The notes beneath the pieces are model-generated. The model was not told where the DNA came from, made no database searches, and saw only the letters and a program-made list of their open reading frames with translations. 64,000 bases of DNA from Astrothelium macrocarpum (taxonomy: Eukaryota > Ascomycota > Dothideomycetes > Trypetheliales > Trypetheliaceae): assembly GCA_021030915.1 (NCBI GenBank), contig JAGEMR010000094.1, positions 61,600-125,599 on the forward strand. Direction: 5' to 3'. A program made the position numbers and the translations under genes. Within the stretch, counting starts at the first letter, position 1; each line of letters opens with the position of its first letter. This document shows positions 1 through 11,468 of the stretch, one piece after another.

Positions 1-3000
1 CTTTCATCTTGAATGGTGAGATGTTCGTACTCGGCCCAAAGGCACAGTAGAATGCTCTGGGCTTCCTCAACACGCTCGATACGTTGTAGAAATCGAAAAT
101 ATTCCATGGAGATTCTGATCTTCAGAATCTGATACTCGATAGAGGCATTAACACGGCATTTCTCGGAGATTCGACGCCAGTAATCGATGTAGAGTTTCTC
201 CGCCAAGAACAATTTTCCCGCTCGTTCGTAGTTTCCACACATGAGTAGAATGATGGAGATACGGTCCTCACTGGTCTCCTCCTTATCCTCAGACTCTCTG
301 AACAAATAGTCGGTATACTCTTCAATCTTGCCGTGTGAGCCTTTCTTGCCCAGAATAACGGTCAAGCGACCCAAATGTCCGGAGATTTTACGTGCCTTGG
401 GATGACGTTCACCGAATTCGATCAGAATGATACGATGCAACTCCCTATAGACAGCGGCAGCGTTTTCCTCCTCGTTGAGTTGTTCGTATAGCAAGGCCAG
501 AGCCTCATACCATTTGATGAGCTGGTCAGTAGTCTTTTTGGACTTGTTCTTGCAAATCTCAATCATGAGTTTGATCATCGTCTCACGATAAATCACTATC
601 TCTGTGCGCTTCTCGATCCTTATAGTTTCAGTGCAAATCAGGAAGAGACTTGTGCATTTTTCAACGACAATACTGAACTTGTAGATGACGACCTGACCAA
701 TCATAGAAGCATGGTAAAAGTATTCGGCAGCTTTGAGCTGATTCGAGATATCGCGATGGATAAGCGCTAAGATGATCATCGTCTGCATCACCGATCGATG
801 CTTTTCCCCAAAGCAAACTTTGCGGATCTGTAGGGCCAGATCGTGATGTTTGATCATCTCTGATTTCGACATTTGGCGTTGCCAACTTGACCATTCAAGA
901 AGGCTGAAATAGGAAGATTCAGGAAAGATATCTTTGAAAGTGGCAGGCAACTTGATTTCGCCATTGTGACCGTGCAAAGTCGACGACTGGAAATGAATGA
1001 CCCAGTTGCGAACAATGTACTCCAAGAGTAAGTGCGAGCTAAATGTGTCTTCAATAACAGAATGCCCAAGAATGTCGAAAGAAGGATCCTCGCTGGTCGT
1101 GAGATGATATCTCGCATAGAAAAGCAGTCGTTGCGTAATCTCTGCGTGGGCCGCTGCAAGAGATACCAGGGCCTTGCCGCTCAAATCGTGCGAGAAGAAA
1201 TGCCGGATTGCCGAATGCTTGAAGCGAACCAGATCGTTTCGTATGACAACTAGACCGGATAAATGTGTTGCAATATGTTTGCGAACATTGATTGATTTGG
1301 CAATCGTGTGGTTATGAAGGTCAATGCTTAACAGCTCTTCAATTTCGCTGACAGTCAAGGGTCTTTGCGCCACGAGTATGAACTCGAAGATGAGACGAGT
1401 GGTGACATTCTTCAAGTCTATATGTTCGATTACCTTGTGGAGGACCGCGTGAAGATCGCCGTGGATGTCGTGACTGGTCTTGGAGAAGCTAGCTTGGGAG
1501 TGCTCCCTGTTGAGCAAACGCACCACCAGATAAGCCCATAGAAAAGAGCCCCGAGCTTTCTTTACCAGCTTCTCAACAAGCTCTTTCTGAATTGCATGAC
1601 TTTGCGAGTGGAAGTGCTGGTTGTGTGCAAGGGATTCATGGAAGTAGAGTGATATATCGCGTTCATTGTGGTCGGGTGTGATGACCAGGTGTTTGCAGCC
1701 AGCAAGGCCCAGATGAGAGATTGGCTTGGATATCGTAATGGCCCTTACTCGATCGAAGTGACCAACGCATTCGTGAATGTGTTTGTGTAGTTGCGCGGCA
1801 GATTCGTGTCCGACAACTTCGTCGAGGGCGTCGACGATGATTACCAGTGACGAACCCTGATGCTGGACAGTCTTCAGTCCAATTCTGAGAGACTCCCAAA
1901 GAGATTTTTCAAGCTCAGCGTTAGAACTTGCTTCGAACGCCTTGATAAGCGATTCGTAAAGATGAATATCACCAACGTTACGCTCAAGCAACTGAGCCAA
2001 GATACTTTTAAGGAAAGCTATTGGACTTGCTTCTGACCGAGCATCACTGGCGAAGGTGTATGAGAGTGTTTCATAAGAAACATCGTCAAAGGGTTGTTGT
2101 AACCTTTCCTTGATCCAATCGGTGAGCATGCTCTTTCCACAGCCAGATGCGCCGGTAATCGTAAAGGTGCGTTCGTTGTGCCCAAAGAAGTTGAGCAAAT
2201 AATCCTCAATCCATTCGCAGGTGCCCTCGACGCGCTCTGCTCTTTCGGCTAAGCGGCCGAAAACCAGGGCCCCAGCAGACTGATCGACAGGGCTTAGCTT
2301 GTGATGAATATCTTCGATGCTGTACGTGTAGCGCTTGCCATGAAGCTTGGAATTCCATAGATGACTCGAAAGTCGCTGCTTCTTGCGCCAGATGTTGTCG
2401 ATATCCTTACCATAAAGAGCACGAATGTCAATGGAGACAACCTGACCCCTTGACATATCCAGGCGCTTTCGATAGTAGATTGCAATTTCACCCACAAGGC
2501 GCATAAGGCCTTCGAAGATATTCCCAAGCTCCGCCTTGATCTCTCTAGAAGCATGAAACATGTCACGCTTCTGCAATGACTGCGAGATGAGAAAGCCAAA
2601 TTGGTACAAAACGTCGAAAGTGGATTTCAGTGCTGTTGCATTTTCATGGCCAAGCTCGAGGAGTAGCTGACAACTAGCAAGTGCTGTATAAGATACCACC
2701 TTGCTTTCAGGAACAAAATGGGATACGGCTCCACCGAATTCACAAATCTGTACACCAAAAAATTCGGCGGCTTGCAAAACTTGATCCCATTCACTGCCCT
2801 TGCGAGGCATGTGAACGAGACGTTCAGTGTCGATAAATGCTTGATACGAACCATGGTCAGTTGTTTCAAAATAATAGTCGTCAACGTCATCCAAGTCCTG
2901 AACGAGTTTACTTCTGATCGTCCAAGTCTGATTGACTACTTCCGTCATCTGAATGGAACTTGTCCGCGTGATACTCTGCTCTTGGGAGCTGGTCCGTGTG

Positions 3001-3179
3001 ATGGTCTGCTCTTGAGAAGTGGTTCGTGAGATAATTTGCCCATTGGAATTGGTCTCAGTCCTGGCCAGGTGGCCATTAACGTTGGACTCCCTGCTATTTA
3101 CTTCGTTGAGGGCGGAAGCGGCATCGGATTTGGATGGAGTTGTAGGGGCTGACTCCTGACGAGAGATTGAGGGAGACAT
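1..3179 (-). CDS. NACHT-type STAND (NLR-like) receptor with C-terminal TPR-like repeats, partial
   Basis: One uninterrupted frame of at least 1059 codons starts with the ATG at 3179-3177 and runs off the left edge, so the C-terminus is missing. Order: a Ser/Thr-rich disordered head (about 1-75, with repeated SRTTSQEQ/TRTSSQEQ blocks), a helical domain (about 90-320) resembling the DUF7708-type N-domain of fungal STAND proteins, then a P-loop NTPase with Walker A GASGCGKS near residue 343 and Walker B LVIIVDALDEV near 445. A winged-helix-like segment follows, then helical repeats of TPR type (ALLYEQLNEEENAAAVYREL). Family knowledge: such proteins are fungal intracellular sensors linked to non-self recognition and regulated cell death. 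The ligand and effector here are unknown. The frame is open upstream of the ATG to a TAA but has no earlier ATG. No introns are seen. Confident of the NACHT class, less so of the N-domain name. Confidence 0.85.
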   Translation of the reverse strand, partial: MSPSISRQESAPTTPSKSDAASALNEVNSRESNVNGHLARTETNSNGQIISRTTSQEQTITRTSSQEQSITRTSSIQMTEVVNQTWTIRSKLVQDLDDVDDYYFETTDHGSYQAFIDTERLVHMPRKGSEWDQVLQAAEFFGVQICEFGGAVSHFVPESKVVSYTALASCQLLLELGHENATALKSTFDVLYQFGFLISQSLQKRDMFHASREIKAELGNIFEGLMRLVGEIAIYYRKRLDMSRGQVVSIDIRALYGKDIDNIWRKKQRLSSHLWNSKLHGKRYTYSIEDIHHKLSPVDQSAGALVFGRLAERAERVEGTCEWIEDYLLNFFGHNERTFTITGASGCGKSMLTDWIKERLQQPFDDVSYETLSYTFASDARSEASPIAFLKSILAQLLERNVGDIHLYESLIKAFEASSNAELEKSLWESLRIGLKTVQHQGSSLVIIVDALDEVVGHESAAQLHKHIHECVGHFDRVRAITISKPISHLGLAGCKHLVITPDHNERDISLYFHESLAHNQHFHSQSHAIQKELVEKLVKKARGSFLWAYLVVRLLNREHSQASFSKTSHDIHGDLHAVLHKVIEHIDLKNVTTRLIFEFILVAQRPLTVSEIEELLSIDLHNHTIAKSINVRKHIATHLSGLVVIRNDLVRFKHSAIRHFFSHDLSGKALVSLAAAHAEITQRLLFYARYHLTTSEDPSFDILGHSVIEDTFSSHLLLEYIVRNWVIHFQSSTLHGHNGEIKLPATFKDIFPESSYFSLLEWSSWQRQMSKSEMIKHHDLALQIRKVCFGEKHRSVMQTMIILALIHRDISNQLKAAEYFYHASMIGQVVIYKFSIVVEKCTSLFLICTETIRIEKRTEIVIYRETMIKLMIEICKNKSKKTTDQLIKWYEALALLYEQLNEEENAAAVYRELHRIILIEFGERHPKARKISGHLGRLTVILGKKGSHGKIEEYTDYLFRESEDKEETSEDRISIILLMCGNYERAGKLFLAEKLYIDYWRRISEKCRVNASIEYQILKIRISMEYFRFLQRIERVEEAQSILLCLWAEYEHLTIQDE

Positions 3180-6100
3180 AGTGTTTTCGCTCGCTTGAGA
3201 ATCCTCAGAATTTCTGGAATCTCTTTCTGAAACTGAGGAATCTTTAAGAGAGGTGCGGCTTCGACGTCCTACTGTTATTAGCAGGTAGACTCGGAGCCAA
3301 TGATACAGATTGTGTACTTAGTAGATTTTTACGCAAGCCAAGCATTTCAGCATGCTACGATGTGACATAGAGATCTATGCCCTCGTAGTGTAGGCAAAAA
3401 GGAAGGAAAATTCTGATAGACACCTTTTCAAGGTGAAAGAGCGTCGAGGAATAAATAGCACTCCTCTCTTCGACCCTTTCCAGCAAATGACTATTTGAAA
3501 TGGCTTAAAGCAATTTCCTAGTCCGATGTAGACGGCATCCTCCGGGTGGGGCGCTTAAGACTAATCAAAAAGATCAGCACTGGGCCTCGATCGAGGTACA
3601 GCCCCAGAAAGCTTTCATGAATCGTAGAAGCTCTTTATTGGGTAGTGATTGACCAACTTTTATGAATACACACTAATGCATGCTGTAGACGATTGGTGCA
3701 GGAGAATGATGTTGACCCACCTCAAACGAGGCAAATTACACCCAATGTAAGTTGGGTAGAGGAAATCTAGGCCTCACGAATGTGCCAGCTTCGGGCATCC
3801 CATGTCGACAGTGCCTCTTGCGCTCCATCAGAGACAGTGGCTTTGTTCTGGATGGGCCTGGGTACACACATAGAGGTTGCCAGCATAAAGAAACTTGGAG
3901 CAGAGAAGGGCTACTGCTCAGTGATGAAAGCGGAAACTAATTGACCGACATGGACAGTAAGCGAGAAGGTTGCTACAGGCATGAACGTTTGGTGGCTTAG
4001 AGTGACAAGCAATTGGATAGTTCGCGTTTGAAGGTCACGACAACCGTACCTATCCGGTTGCTCATCTACCGCGGTTGTAGTTTTCCCCATTGAAATGATA
4101 CCGGCAAGATGCTCCTCTACTTAGCGGACGAATAGCGCAACAAATCGACTACTCATGGTATCACGTAGCGGAGGAGCTCGCTATTCTTTTCCGTGGTAGG
4201 AAAACCCAATCGATTGGGTGGGGTCCCCGATCGAGTGGGCGGAGTCCCTGCATCCTTTAGGCCATCCTCGAGTGCATTCCGAATACCCTAGAACACACGC
4301 ATCGCTACATCAGGAGGGGTACCAAAGGTAGTTGCTCTTCTGGAGGATCGTGATTGAGGGATGTAGCAATATTGGATGGTTGAAAGTGGAGACTAAACCC
4401 AGACGGCTCACGGCATTCGTGCTAGCGTTGCAGACAAGAGCTGAAGAGCCCAAATCGGGATTTAGCATCATTTCGGCTCGGCTCGCTCTGGCCAAGATCG
4501 ACAAGCCATGTACCAGCTTCAAACGCTAGTATGCGCCATCGCTCACCCATCCCACGACCATTTGGATGAGAAAAAGAAGAAAAAACCCTCCCGCTCAGAT
4601 GGCTAGCAGAAATTTGCGAGAGCCGGGCAATCTACCAATAGATTCACACGAATTGTTGCTCTGGTCAATTTTCCGATGAAATCGTGATCATGACGTCTGA
4701 CATGGTGTGAAGTCGAGAAAACAGATGCAGCATGCGCGTAGTTGCAAAAAGAAAACGAAAGGCTGTAGTAATGACTGAAACTGTTTTTCCAAGCGTAATT
4801 TAAAATGCGAGCTGTGGTGGCCAAGGATGTAGGTAAACGAAATTTGGATACGAATATTGTGCTTCTATAGGTGAAGCAGCCACCAGAGGGCGAAAAGATG
4901 TCAAGGGTTTCTTATTTTCTTCAATATTCGAGACCGAGTGCAGTGCTAAGTGGGGTGATTCGGCATGCAGCATGCAGCATGATGCTCAGCTTGTCGCGTC
5001 TGCTGTGGCTTGGTCGAGAACCACGTGGCTCGTATTAAGTGTTCATCGAAACATCAATAACCCTGTCTCCTTTCCCCTCACGAATTTTCCATACCAGTGG
5101 AAATGGTCTGCTTTACTGTGCGTTATTTTCTGTGCCAGACGTCAATGACATCCGGTGCGTTGCTACCAAGGCTGATGGAAAACTTTTAAATTACGATCTG
5201 TATGATAGTCACCAAAACGAAATATTACCCACTTACCATAATCCTCAAGCCGGTTTAGAGACCGTTCATTTGCCAATGTTCTAGAGAGAAATTTTCGAGC
5301 AGGGTAGAAACTCTCGGATAAGTGCGCTGCAGCTAGACAGTGAGTGCAGCGCGATTTTGAAGATCAGCCGTGATTGGGATCCTGGCTGCCGTACCGGCCC
5401 GACATCCGGCTTCGTACCTTAGGGTACGGTAATCTCCAAATGAAAGTGGTGAGAATCATTGACCTTATCTCCACCAACTAACTTTACATTCCGTCCTGTG
5501 CTTGCATTGCTTTTCATGAATCCTGATTGATCGGCCCGGAATCCAGTTATCCTACGCTTCTTCCGTCCCTTCGTCAATCTCATCGACTTCGATCTTTAGC
5601 CCTGCATTAATTAATTCCGCACAGATCTGCCCTCTTGCATGCACCTTCTCCAACATCATTCCAAATTTCCTGCACGCTTCCGGTCCTAGCTACCCCGCTG
5701 CTCTTGAGATGCACGCTGTTTCAATCCGGAGCAAATTGCATTCAGGGCCTGCGCGTTGGACGGAAAAGCATCTCAGTGCTGATGAGTCCGAGACAGCTGA
5801 TCTCTTAGTCCTCCCCAAGCCCCTCTCTGTCGTCTAAGCTTGCTTAGCGTACAACTTTGAAGTCACCGCTGGTTTGGAACGGCAGTAACTCCGCAAGCCC
5901 GTGCTCTGTATGAATCAAGATCTTGGTACACCTTCATTCCGATTGGATAGAGGCAAAAAAGCAGCGACATACCTCATAGGCTCCCACGGAGCTTGCGCAA
6001 AGCAAGGTGGGGGTGATGCGTAATTTGAGGGCCTAAAAGCAATGGTTCAGGTGATCACTGTATGTACCCGATTATTATGATGAGGTACTAGACATGGTCC

Positions 6101-7091
6101 GTATGTTGAGCGAACTGTCTTTCATTGGTAGAGCATCATGGTAGACATCTGCAGCTTCCAGAATTGAGGCCATAACAACTGTCTGTACTCTAAATGACAC
6201 TCAAACTGTTTCTGCTCAGATCGCCAATACCAAGTCCGAACTAGAATGTAGGAGATCGCGTTGTTGTCAACTGATAGAATGAGGCCATAATCACATTGAG
6301 GTGCTTGTGTCTTCCCATGAATTTCGAGAGAATGATGATATTGGTTTGATTAGTAAAGAATCTTTTCATTCAGAAAGTCTAGCGCAAAGCATTTCGGCAA
6401 ATCGAGCAACTTCGAGATGTGAATGGTGATGAAGTAAGTAATGAGTACCCGAAATGACATTGGGAGATAGCAAGAGCGCAGCAGCTTCTTCAGCATGTCA
6501 TCAAAGCAAATAACGATCGACGTTCCATGATTGACAGCGTTATCCAAGAAGAGAAAGACATGCTTCAATTCATCAGCTGAAGGATGTCGACTTGGAGGCG
6601 ATTGCTGCCCAAACCCAGAGCTTCGGATGTGGCTGAAAGGCTTCGGAGGAGACGCCAAGTGGAATACGAGGCTTGCATTGACAGAAGAGCCTCCAGCCGG
6701 TTTGGATCATCTGTCAAGAAACGATGGCCATGAGGTCGGTTTCTTATGCACCATCACTGTGACGTTATCCAGTCCTGCACGCCATACTTCGTTGGGGAAC
6801 GGTTTCTGTGCTGTGCTCCAGGTTATGGGGCTCAATCTTCCGCAATATAAAAAAAAAGTTTCCCATCTGCCATAAACAAGATTTACATAGGATGATGAAT
6901 TCGGGGCTTGTGACGAGGAGAATATGTAAGTAGCCGTGGTAATGTTGTGAGAAATGTAAAATGCGTTAGGTAAGCTTTAGCGGCGGAGATGGTGAAGTAG
7001 GTACCTACCTTAACATGGAGCTCCTCCGCATAACCATCCCAGTACTCAGAATACAGCACAACTACATGTCTTTCTTGTTGATGCATTTACA
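3180..7091. other. gene-free stretch (3.9 kb)
   Basis: No convincing gene was found. Open frames are short (81 aa at 5039-5284 +, 102 aa at 6350-6658 -, 114 aa at 6531-6875 +), overlap each other and resemble nothing I know. The right end is the promoter of the AIM18-like gene. It holds a 16-bp palindrome, a CCACGTGG palindrome at 5021-5028 and a GCATGCA microrepeat near 4963. Confidence 0.6.
4204..4248. repeat. 16-bp perfect palindrome followed by imperfect direct repeat
   Basis: ACCCAATCGATTGGGT (4204-4219) is a perfect palindrome built from two facing CCAAT boxes. It overlaps two imperfect copies of a 17-mer, CGATTGGGTGGGGTCCC and CGAGTGGGCGGAGTCCC (14 of 17 identical). No gene starts nearby, so any regulatory role is only a guess. 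Confidence 0.6.
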
Positions 7092-8351
7092 ATGAGGCCC
7101 ACACAGACCACCATCCAACTCGCAAACCCTTCAAGACGGTGTTTGTGTAAAAGCCAACCACGACTTCACCCGCATGTACAACAAAGACGAAACCTATTCC
7201 AACGACCACCCCGCCCCTTTGGCCGGGATCTCGAAGACGGACCACGGAATCCAATAGATCCAATTGCATCCCGGCGTCATGAGGCGATCCGCCGTGCATA
7301 TTGGGTTCGGCGCAACAAGTTTATGCTCGCAGGAGCAGTGACCTGCATGGTTGTTCCCGTCATCGTTCTCTACGCCTCCGACATTCCCACAGTCGACACT
7401 CATCCAAAAACCAATAAGATAGCCTCGCAAGCCAGATCATCCATACTACCAAGGGAAAATGCAGACAGCAGTGCCAAAGCTACCGAGACTTTCGCAGGTA
7501 AACCTGTGCACGTCATACCAGGAGGCAAAGTCGTGGCGGAAGATCCAGACAGTCGTACGGGAGCCGAAATCGAGCTTGTAGAAACAGGTACATCTACGAT
7601 ACCGCATTTTCCAAAGACGATCCACATACCTGAGCAGAATCAGATTGCCGGTACGATCAATGTCACTGACGACGAGTATACGCTCGTAGGCTTGGGCATC
7701 CGCACTGTCAGCTTCCTAAGCATCCAAGTTTATGTATTGGGCATGTACGTACGAACGGCAGATATCGGAACGTTACAAGCAGCCATGATCCGTCAGATAG
7801 ATCCAGTGGCAACGGCGCTAGTACCGACGGAAAAGGATCAACTAAAACAGAAATTGCTGGATCCTGAAGAGGGGAGAATAGCATGGGACACACTGCTGAG
7901 AGAAAATGGCATTCGAACGGCAGTCAGAATTGTACCGACGCGGAATACGGATTTTGCACATCTCAGGGATGGGTGGGTAAGGGGCGTTACAGCAAGAACG
8001 CAGGAGGCTGTCAAGAGAGGCGATCTGTCATATGAGGATGAACATTTTGGAACATCAATGAGGGATTTTAAGGCCATCTTTGGTGGGAAGGGTAAGGCTC
8101 CAAAAGGATCAGTATTGCTCCTGACCAGAGACGAAAAGGGAAGACTTGGGGCGCTATACCAGGAAAAGGAAGGCAAAGAAGGATATCAAGGCATGGGACA
8201 CGTAGACGATGAACGAATAGCAAGACTAGTATGGATGGGTTATTTGGCGGGTAAGAACGTCAGCAGCGAAAGCGCAAGAAAAGGAATTGTGGATGGGGTC
8301 ATGGAATTCGTCGAGCGACCAGTTGGTACAGTCGAGACAAGAATCACCTGA
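7092..8351 (+). CDS. AIM18/AIM46-like mitochondrial chalcone-isomerase-fold protein
   Basis: Single-exon 419-residue protein. The N-terminus is basic and amphipathic (R-rich, QRRNLFQRPPRPFGRDLED), as in a mitochondrial presequence. One hydrophobic segment follows at about residues 76-95 (FMLAGAVTCMVVPVIVLYA). The chalcone-isomerase-like domain occupies about 175-400 and includes the family block YTLVGLGIRTVSFLSIQVYVLGMYV. Yeast Aim18/Aim46 are inner-membrane proteins facing the intermembrane space; they bind heme and affect mitochondrial inheritance, and true flavonoid chemistry is not expected. Longer than yeast Aim18 because of the N-terminal extension. The first ATG of the frame is used. 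The downstream glutaredoxin is convergent, with 118 bp between the stop codons. Confidence 0.85.
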   Translation: MRPTQTTIQLANPSRRCLCKSQPRLHPHVQQRRNLFQRPPRPFGRDLEDGPRNPIDPIASRRHEAIRRAYWVRRNKFMLAGAVTCMVVPVIVLYASDIPTVDTHPKTNKIASQARSSILPRENADSSAKATETFAGKPVHVIPGGKVVAEDPDSRTGAEIELVETGTSTIPHFPKTIHIPEQNQIAGTINVTDDEYTLVGLGIRTVSFLSIQVYVLGMYVRTADIGTLQAAMIRQIDPVATALVPTEKDQLKQKLLDPEEGRIAWDTLLRENGIRTAVRIVPTRNTDFAHLRDGWVRGVTARTQEAVKRGDLSYEDEHFGTSMRDFKAIFGGKGKAPKGSVLLLTRDEKGRLGALYQEKEGKEGYQGMGHVDDERIARLVWMGYLAGKNVSSESARKGIVDGVMEFVERPVGTVETRIT

Positions 8352-8469
8352 TGTGTATGAATATTGTAATGAACCGTTCAATTGGTCAACGTGTACACAC
8401 ATTCAAACTCAACACCAACTCTTCCAAATCATGCCATTATCTGCGTAATCGATACTCTATCTGACTGCT

Positions 8470-8889
8470 CTAGACGGCGCCGGCGTCTTTGAGTAAGGTG
8501 GGTAAGTCTCCCTTCTTAGCTTGGAGATCGGAGTTTCCGCCGATGTGCTTCTGAGCAATGAAGATGTTCGGGACAGAACGCTGATGGGTCATCTCCTCAA
8601 GTGCATCCTGAATCGCGCTACCATCATCTATGCGCGATAGTATTAGCAATTGTTAAGAGACTAGAGACGAGAGCGCGACTTACCAACTTCGTCAAGCTCG
8701 ATGATGAATGGCTTTGCGCCCATTTCGCTCAGCAGCGATTTGGTCGCCTTGCAATATGGGCAGTACGACTTGCTGAAGACAGCTATAGAATGTTAGACAT
8801 TTGCATGAGGCGAATTCAGGGCAGAGGGGTACCTTACCAACAGCATTGTCGTCAATGATGCCTTGGGCTTTGGTCTTCGCAGCAGACAT
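8470..8889 (-). CDS. dithiol glutaredoxin
   Basis: Three exons (8889-8838, 8782-8684, 8627-8470) joined across introns of 55 and 56 nt give a 102-residue protein beginning MSAAKTKAQGIIDDNAVAVF. The active site CPYC is at about residues 25-28, the cis-Pro element SVPNIFI and the glutathione-binding GG of HIGGNSD follow, and the end is LPTLLKDAGAV. These are the hallmarks of class I (CPYC) glutaredoxins, which reduce disulfides and protein-glutathione mixed disulfides using glutathione. No targeting peptide is seen, so the cytosolic Grx1/2-type form is most likely. Donors GTAAG and acceptors TAG fit exactly and phases agree. Divergent from the LMBRD2-like gene. Confidence 0.93.
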
Positions 8890-9288
8890 TGTGGCAGGGC
8901 TCGACGGGCGAGTAAAGAAAAATCGGCGTAGGAACGAAATGGTGGGCAACTGGATGCCTCGTATAGAGGCTGTGAAGGAAAGAGCTCTTATAATCGACGG
9001 CCAGACAATGATTTGGAAGCTTTTAGACGTAGAGGGGTTCGCGTTAGATTAGATCGGCAAGCTTAAGTTCACTAGGTGATGACGTTGAGTAATCCGCCGA
9101 GCTAAATCGGTCTCGGTCTTCCGTCACTCGTCTCATGGCCAAGTGTAACTTCCAGGTCAGGTACAGCCTTGTACAAACCTTACCTTTCACACAACTAATA
9201 AGCAGGCTTTTCTTGAACGACATAACAAATCTGCTTTAACCGCTGTAATGTCATAATCCGAATCTTCAAATTCGGTCAGCCCGTCGCC
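8890..9288. promoter_or_regulatory. divergent promoter region, glutaredoxin / LMBRD2-like
   Basis: A 399-bp spacer between two diverging start codons, so both promoters must lie here. I see no clear TATA box or recognisable operator. Confidence 0.5.
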
Positions 9289-11468
9289 ATGAGCTCCTCG
9301 GTAGGATCGGATGTCTTTGCTATTGCTGCCATCCTCATCATATCTCTACTAGTCCTCCTCCTCTTAAGACACTATGTCCCTCTCCGCACTGCTCCTGCCT
9401 ATCTTCTCACTCCTGTTTTTCTAGCTATCGCCCTTCCCTGCAGTATCATCCTCTTGGTCCCTATCGACCTCTCATCAAGCGTATCCGAGGGTAGCGGAGC
9501 ATCCAGAGGCATTTGGCTTCCTTCACGAGTTGTTCTCGTAGCATGGAGGATATGCTACTGGCTCACTTTCTGTCTGACTTGGTACGCTTATCGCAATGCC
9601 TGCCACCTCATGGATTTCAAGCTAATGGTTATATTAGGTTCATTCTACCACTTTTAGGTGAATATGTTGATTCAGGCTATCGCGACGTAAGGAGTCGCCT
9701 TCTATACTCTGTTCGATCGAATGGCCGTTATCAGTTGATGTACTTGGTATCGGGCATTGCTGCCGCCGTCTACCTCTTCGTCGAATATGGAATCCATACA
9801 AACAGTCCGAAAGCTTTGGTAATGGCACTAGCGTACGCCTGGGGCTTAATTCTGGCTATATATCTGATGGGTCACGGTCTAGTCGCATTGCCTCGACGGC
9901 TCATTCAAAATGCAAACACTGCGGATAGACTACGTAGGCTACAAGCCAGAGCGCCCAAAGTTCACGACAAGCTTACCGAGGCAATGGATGAGCTTGATGG
10001 TTTAGAATCCCAAGTCATGCAATTAAGGCAAAAGAGAACAGCTCTCTCGCGAGACTTTCAAGATTGGATAGAGGACCTTGTGGAGACTTCTACATTACCC
10101 GAATCACGTTTGAGTAATGGAAACACCAGCTCCAGACCAAGTATCCCGTCAGTTGTGACAGAACGCTACCTGGCAGACCTTACTCGCAAACTCAAACGAG
10201 CGCGTCACAAGAAGGCGCGCTTTGAAATCGAATGGACACATCTCGTCCAAGACGCCGCCCACGCGCAAGCCATTCTCGATTCTTCGGGCTCCAAACGCCT
10301 AGTTTTCAACCGGCCAGGCTTCTCCGAATCATCCAAACGACGATTTACCATCCTAACCCCATATCTCCGCTACCTCCTCCATCGACATCTCCTCCCCACA
10401 TCCCGTCGCGCCCTAGGAGGTCTCCTCGCCCTCGCCTCCCTCGCCATCATCTGGTCCGAAGTGACCACGCCCATCTGGCACAAGCTGTCGCTCATCGGGC
10501 TCGCCGTGTCGCCGGCCGGCACCGTCAACTTCGGCAACCAGGTCCTCGCGGCGCTGTGGATCTCGTACATGTGTCTCGCGGCGCTCTACACCGTGTCCAC
10601 GGCCAAGGTGTGGGGCAACCGCGCGCTGGTCGCGCGCCAGACCTACCCGGAGAGCGCGTCGTGGTACAGCTACCAGGTGGCCAAGCTCACCGTGCCGCTG
10701 TCGTACAACTTCATCACCCTCCTCCCGCCCGCTGTCTACAAGGCCACGACTTTCTACACCTTCCTCGGCCGCCTCATCAATCTCACACCCCTGGGCTCCG
10801 GCTTCTCCCGCTGGTTCCCCGTGCTCATCCTCCTCCCCGTGCTCGCGGCCGCCTTCAACCTCTACGGCCGCGTCCCGAAAGTGCTCGGCTGGAGCAGCCT
10901 CGAAGAGGACGACGACGGCGGCGGTAGTGGGGGTGAGGGGGATGCGTTTGGCTGGCGCGAAGGCCGCGAGCTGATTAACCGTGAGCTCAACTTTGCGCAC
11001 CGCAGTGCTGGTGGCGCAGATGCGCTTGGGCTCGCTTCTCGTGACGCGAGTCCGGCGCCTTTGAGAGGCGGTGCTGGTGCTGGTGCTGGGCGTGCTTCGA
11101 CGGCGGCGGTGCGCGCGCGCGACGGCTATCGCGATCGGCAGCCGCTGGTGGCGACGCTGCCGGAGGATAACGTGGATCGTGCCGGTGTGCGCGGGGATCG
11201 GCGGGGTGCTGAGGGAGATGGGGAGGGTGAAGGTGAGGAGGGGGAGGAGGGAGGGTTCTTTCAGGATTTGGCGCACCGCGTGCGGAATACGATTGAGACG
11301 ACCGATCGGCCGGCGTGGATGGGAGAGTTCAGGCGGCCGAAGTGGATGGGTGGTGGTGGGGATGATGAGACGGGGAGGAATTCAAGCGCGGCTGGAAGTG
11401 GTGCTGGTGGGCTGGGGCGTTGGTTTGGTGGGGGGAATGGGAGGACGGATGGGAGGGTGAGATTGTAA
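9289..11468 (+). CDS. LMBR1 domain-containing protein 2 (LMBRD2)-like multi-span membrane protein
   Basis: Two exons (9289-9581 and 9638-11468, 56-nt intron, codon TG|G) give 707 residues. Hydrophobic segments at about 8-26, 37-59 and 80-98 are followed by the conserved block FILPLLGEYVDSGYRDVRSR, two more membrane spans (about 128-178), a long cytosolic coiled region rich in K/R/E (about 190-290), and further spans in 340-530. This is the LMBR1-like family; animal LMBRD2 is linked to GPCR/cAMP signalling, and no role has been fixed in fungi. The last 170 residues are Gly/Asp/Arg-rich low complexity, produced by an abrupt change of base composition near 10910. The splice joins the first two spans to the signature without a gap, so the model is well supported. 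Confidence 0.88.
10250..11468. other. GC-rich island with C-to-G skew flip, no. 1
   Basis: Over the 3' half of the LMBRD2-like gene. Hand counts on the + strand: 10381-10440 has 31 C and 10 G; 11341-11400 has 31 G and 5 C. The flip is near 10.91 kb and the G-rich arm ends at the stop codon. Confidence 0.8.

Noticed and set aside
10232..11276. Long Pro/Arg-rich frames of 231 aa (+) and 287 aa (-) inside the LMBRD2-like gene
   Set aside because: They are out-of-frame readings of skew island 1; high GC removes stop codons in all frames. The LMBRD2 frame has the conserved content.
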